Origin: Brachyhypopomus gauderio
Lineage: Eukaryota; Chordata; Actinopteri; Gymnotiformes; Hypopomidae
Reading direction: 5' to 3'
Assembly (NCBI RefSeq): GCF_052324685.1
Contig: NW_027506984.1
Coordinates: 107,001 to 171,000 of the forward strand
DNA length: 64,000 nucleotides
This document shows, in pieces, positions 61,911 to 64,000 of the stretch (positions within the stretch are counted from its first letter, which is position 1; the number at the start of each line of letters is the position of its first letter). A program made the translations under genes and the position numbers. The notes under the pieces are model-generated. The model did not search any database. It was not told the DNA's origin and worked only from the letters and a program-made list of their open reading frames with translations.

Positions 61911-64000
61911 TGTCACGTGGTAATAGTAAGCCTTCAGCAGAGATAATCACGCGAGACTATAACGGAACTTCACCAGCGCGGTGCAGCTAGGATGAGAGAG
62001 CCATGGTGAGAGAGTCTCCCAGAGACGACAGAAATGTTTTAATTTAATTAACTGAATTAACGGATAGTTTGCGTTACCGTTGACGTTTGAGAAGATGCAG
62101 GTTACTGTAACCGAGCTTCTCGGGTGTTCAAGTCGCAGTGTAAAACAGATTAACTCCGAAGACACAAGTAGGAACTTCGCACCATTCTCTGTTTTATTCT
62201 CAAAACTTTTTTTCTTCTCTCTTTTTCAAGAACACGCTACAGCGCCCCAAGAGGCATTCCGTATCACCCAGGAACGTTCTTTATAAATCAGTTACATACA
62301 TCCCCCCCCCAAATATAAACGTCTCTGTTTATAACACCCCAACACAAACAAATCACAGAGTAACAAAACAGAGAAATTAGACACTAAAACAGCAACAAAA
62401 AAAAAGAAAAATAGAAGTCAGTGTCCAAAATGACCTTTCCTCAGCTCCAAAAACAACAGGATAGTAACCATGAGCCCGAGCCACCCCATGCCTTGAACCG
62501 AACACAAAACAAAAAAATAAATAAATAAACCCCACAACAACCACTGTCAATAGATCATGAAATCCTGAAGATGAGCCGGGGCACGCAGAACACGTCCAGC
62601 ACGGGATACAGCAGATCCAGGCTCCGATAACCTTAGATCCCCTCCAGCACATCAGTGAAGCCGGTTCTCTCCCCAGTGCCTAAATCCGGGACATCCAGCT
62701 GTGTGGGAGGATCACCTGCCATCGGAGAAGCATGATTGCTTCTTCAGCTGGTTGTGGTGAACTATCTGAACATGCTCCCCCGGGTCCCTCGGGTTACTGA
62801 TGGAGTAAGTTAGGCCAGTTTTATCCCCTGAACACTGAACCTGCATAACCTGATAAGGGCCGCGCCCGTGCGGTGCCAGCTTTGCGCGACCCTCAGCAGG
62901 GTTGCTCAACCAAACTAAACTGCCCACAACATAAGTGTGGTGTCGAACCCTTTCATCATAGTACAACTTTTGCCGTTCTCGAGCCTCGGCCAAATTGAGC
63001 CTAGCCGTCCCAAAAGCCATCTCCAGCCGTCGCCCCAGAGAAGACACAAACTGGGTGTAAGACCCAGGCACCCAAGACCCCAAAAGACTGTTAGGCACAA
63101 GCACATCAACAGGAACCCGAGCTTCACGGCCATGCATGAGGAAGTAGGGGCTGAACTGGGTGCTGCTGTGTCTGGATGTGTTGTAGGCGTCCCACTCGCC
63201 TCCACAAGACAGTAGCTGCTTAGCCAACTGATCAATCAAAGTCCTGTTATGGCGTTCCACCATGCCATCTGATTGAGGATTATAGGCCGTCGTACGAGTT
63301 TTCTTAATCCTCAACAACCGGCAGAGCCCTTGAATCACCTCTGCCTCAAACTGATGACCCTGGTCAGTGTGTAAGGTTTCTGGGACATCGTGCAACAGCA
63401 CATAGTCATCAAACAAACACTGAGTTACTGACTGTGCAGTCTGATTTTGAGAGCGTACAGGTTCACAAATTTGGTGAAGTAGTCCTCCACCACCAGAACA
63501 TACCTGTTACCCTTGGATGTAACTGGCAGCTCTAGAATGTCTGCAGCCACCCTTTGCAGGGGCCGACTGACCGCCAACCCGCCCATAGGCGCACGCTGTC
63601 GTGGTACAGGGGATCTGCGTGTCTGACAAGCTACACACTGCTCACACCAGCGCTTAATGTCACGCAGCATAGAGGGCCAATAGCACGTTCGTCGTGCTTT
63701 CTCCCACAAACGCTCCGCTGAGAAGTGTGCAGAAACAGGCCCCCCATGTAGATGTTCGAGCACCTGAGACACCAAAACTGGGGGAATCACTACCTGCATG
63801 TGCTGCTCACCAGTTGGGGACCCACGCACCGTACGACACAACAGGCCATCGACAATAGACAGGCGACTAAATTCTGCACACAGTTTCCGAAGGTTGAGGG
63901 AACCCCCATGTACCTGACAACGTGGGGGATGCCTGACGCTTTCCTCAATCCAGGTTAACACCCTGGCAAAATCTGGGTCCGCCCACTGCAGTGAACCTAT
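61911..64000 (-). mobile_element. Ty3/Gypsy retrotransposon, 3' part, runs off the window
   Basis: On the minus strand the window enters inside pol (integrase). This is followed by a polypurine tract (G-run at about 62311-62302) and a 3' LTR of about 386 bp (62296-61911). The LTR begins TGTAACTG, ends CACGTGACA and contains an AATAAA. The 5' half of the element lies beyond 64000. Confidence 0.75.
62712..64000 (-). pseudogene. Gypsy integrase, frameshifted, partial
   Basis: The frame is open from the window edge down to 63425. It contains the H2C2 zinc-binding module (HLHGGPVSAHF ... CEQCVAC) and the first catalytic Asp (VAADILEL). It stops at 63425. The next frame, from 63416 to 62712, carries the second Asp (TLHTDQGHQFEA), the catalytic Glu (YNPQSDGMVERHNRTL) and a C-terminal chromo/GPY-like region (APHGRGPYQV). 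The break near 63430 looks like a one-base change, so the copy is nearly intact but inactive as it stands. Confidence 0.8.

Overview
The window is eukaryotic and almost certainly from a teleost fish, probably an otophysan. The evidence is spliced vertebrate genes with GT-AG introns, very many (CA)n/(TA)n microsatellites, a V-SINE, fish-type Tc1 and hAT DNA transposons, CR1/Rex-like LINE pieces and several Ty3/Gypsy-type LTRs. There are no prokaryotic gene clusters and no CRISPR arrays.

Layout. 1-4.2 kb: mostly unassigned, with one weak Cys-containing minus-strand ORF. 4.25-8.5 kb: a twelve-exon annexin gene (annexin A9/A2-like, + strand). 8.7-13.5 kb: a solo-LTR-like block, microsatellites, LINE reverse-transcriptase debris (part of it repeated in tandem) and a fish dispersed repeat. 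14.4-15.5 kb and 24.5-25.6 kb: two small two-exon minus-strand genes, each made of a signal peptide, a Ser/Thr/Asn-rich mucin-like stalk and a C-terminal hydrophobic tail (GPI-anchored, CD24/CD52-like architecture). Between them lie a Tc1 copy broken by other DNA, a BED-finger hAT remnant with a nested MITE, and a 17-bp minisatellite split by a SINE and a hAT element. 26-31.8 kb: a LINE fragment, telomere-like repeats split by a hAT element, a V-SINE, a 12-bp minisatellite and a Tc1 fragment. 31.8-34.6 kb: a young LTR element with near-identical 427-bp LTRs. It has no recognisable pol but carries long ORFs of PVPA-type tandem repeats. 36.1-38.3 kb: a TA-flanked DNA transposon with a decayed DDE transposase and a related MITE. 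38.8-47.6 kb is the gene-dense core: shugoshin-1 (sgo1, +), tRNA-Pro(AGG) (-) and ribosomal protein L14 (rpl14, +). 50 kb: an endogenous-retrovirus-type LTR with primer-binding site (-). 51.9-61.5 kb: two ~3-kb direct copies, about 6.5 kb apart, of an unrecognised coiled-coil gene with a CCAAT/CRE/TATA promoter. 61.9-64 kb: the 3' half of a minus-strand Ty3/Gypsy element (integrase plus LTR), running off the window.

The host genes do not form one pathway. sgo1 (centromeric cohesin protection) and rpl14 (60S ribosome) are housekeeping genes, and the annexin is a membrane-binding protein. The most novel-looking material is the duplicated coiled-coil gene, whose two copies carry different, complementary lesions; the pair of tiny mucin-like GPI peptide genes; and an LTR family whose LTRs share a peptide with mostly synonymous differences.
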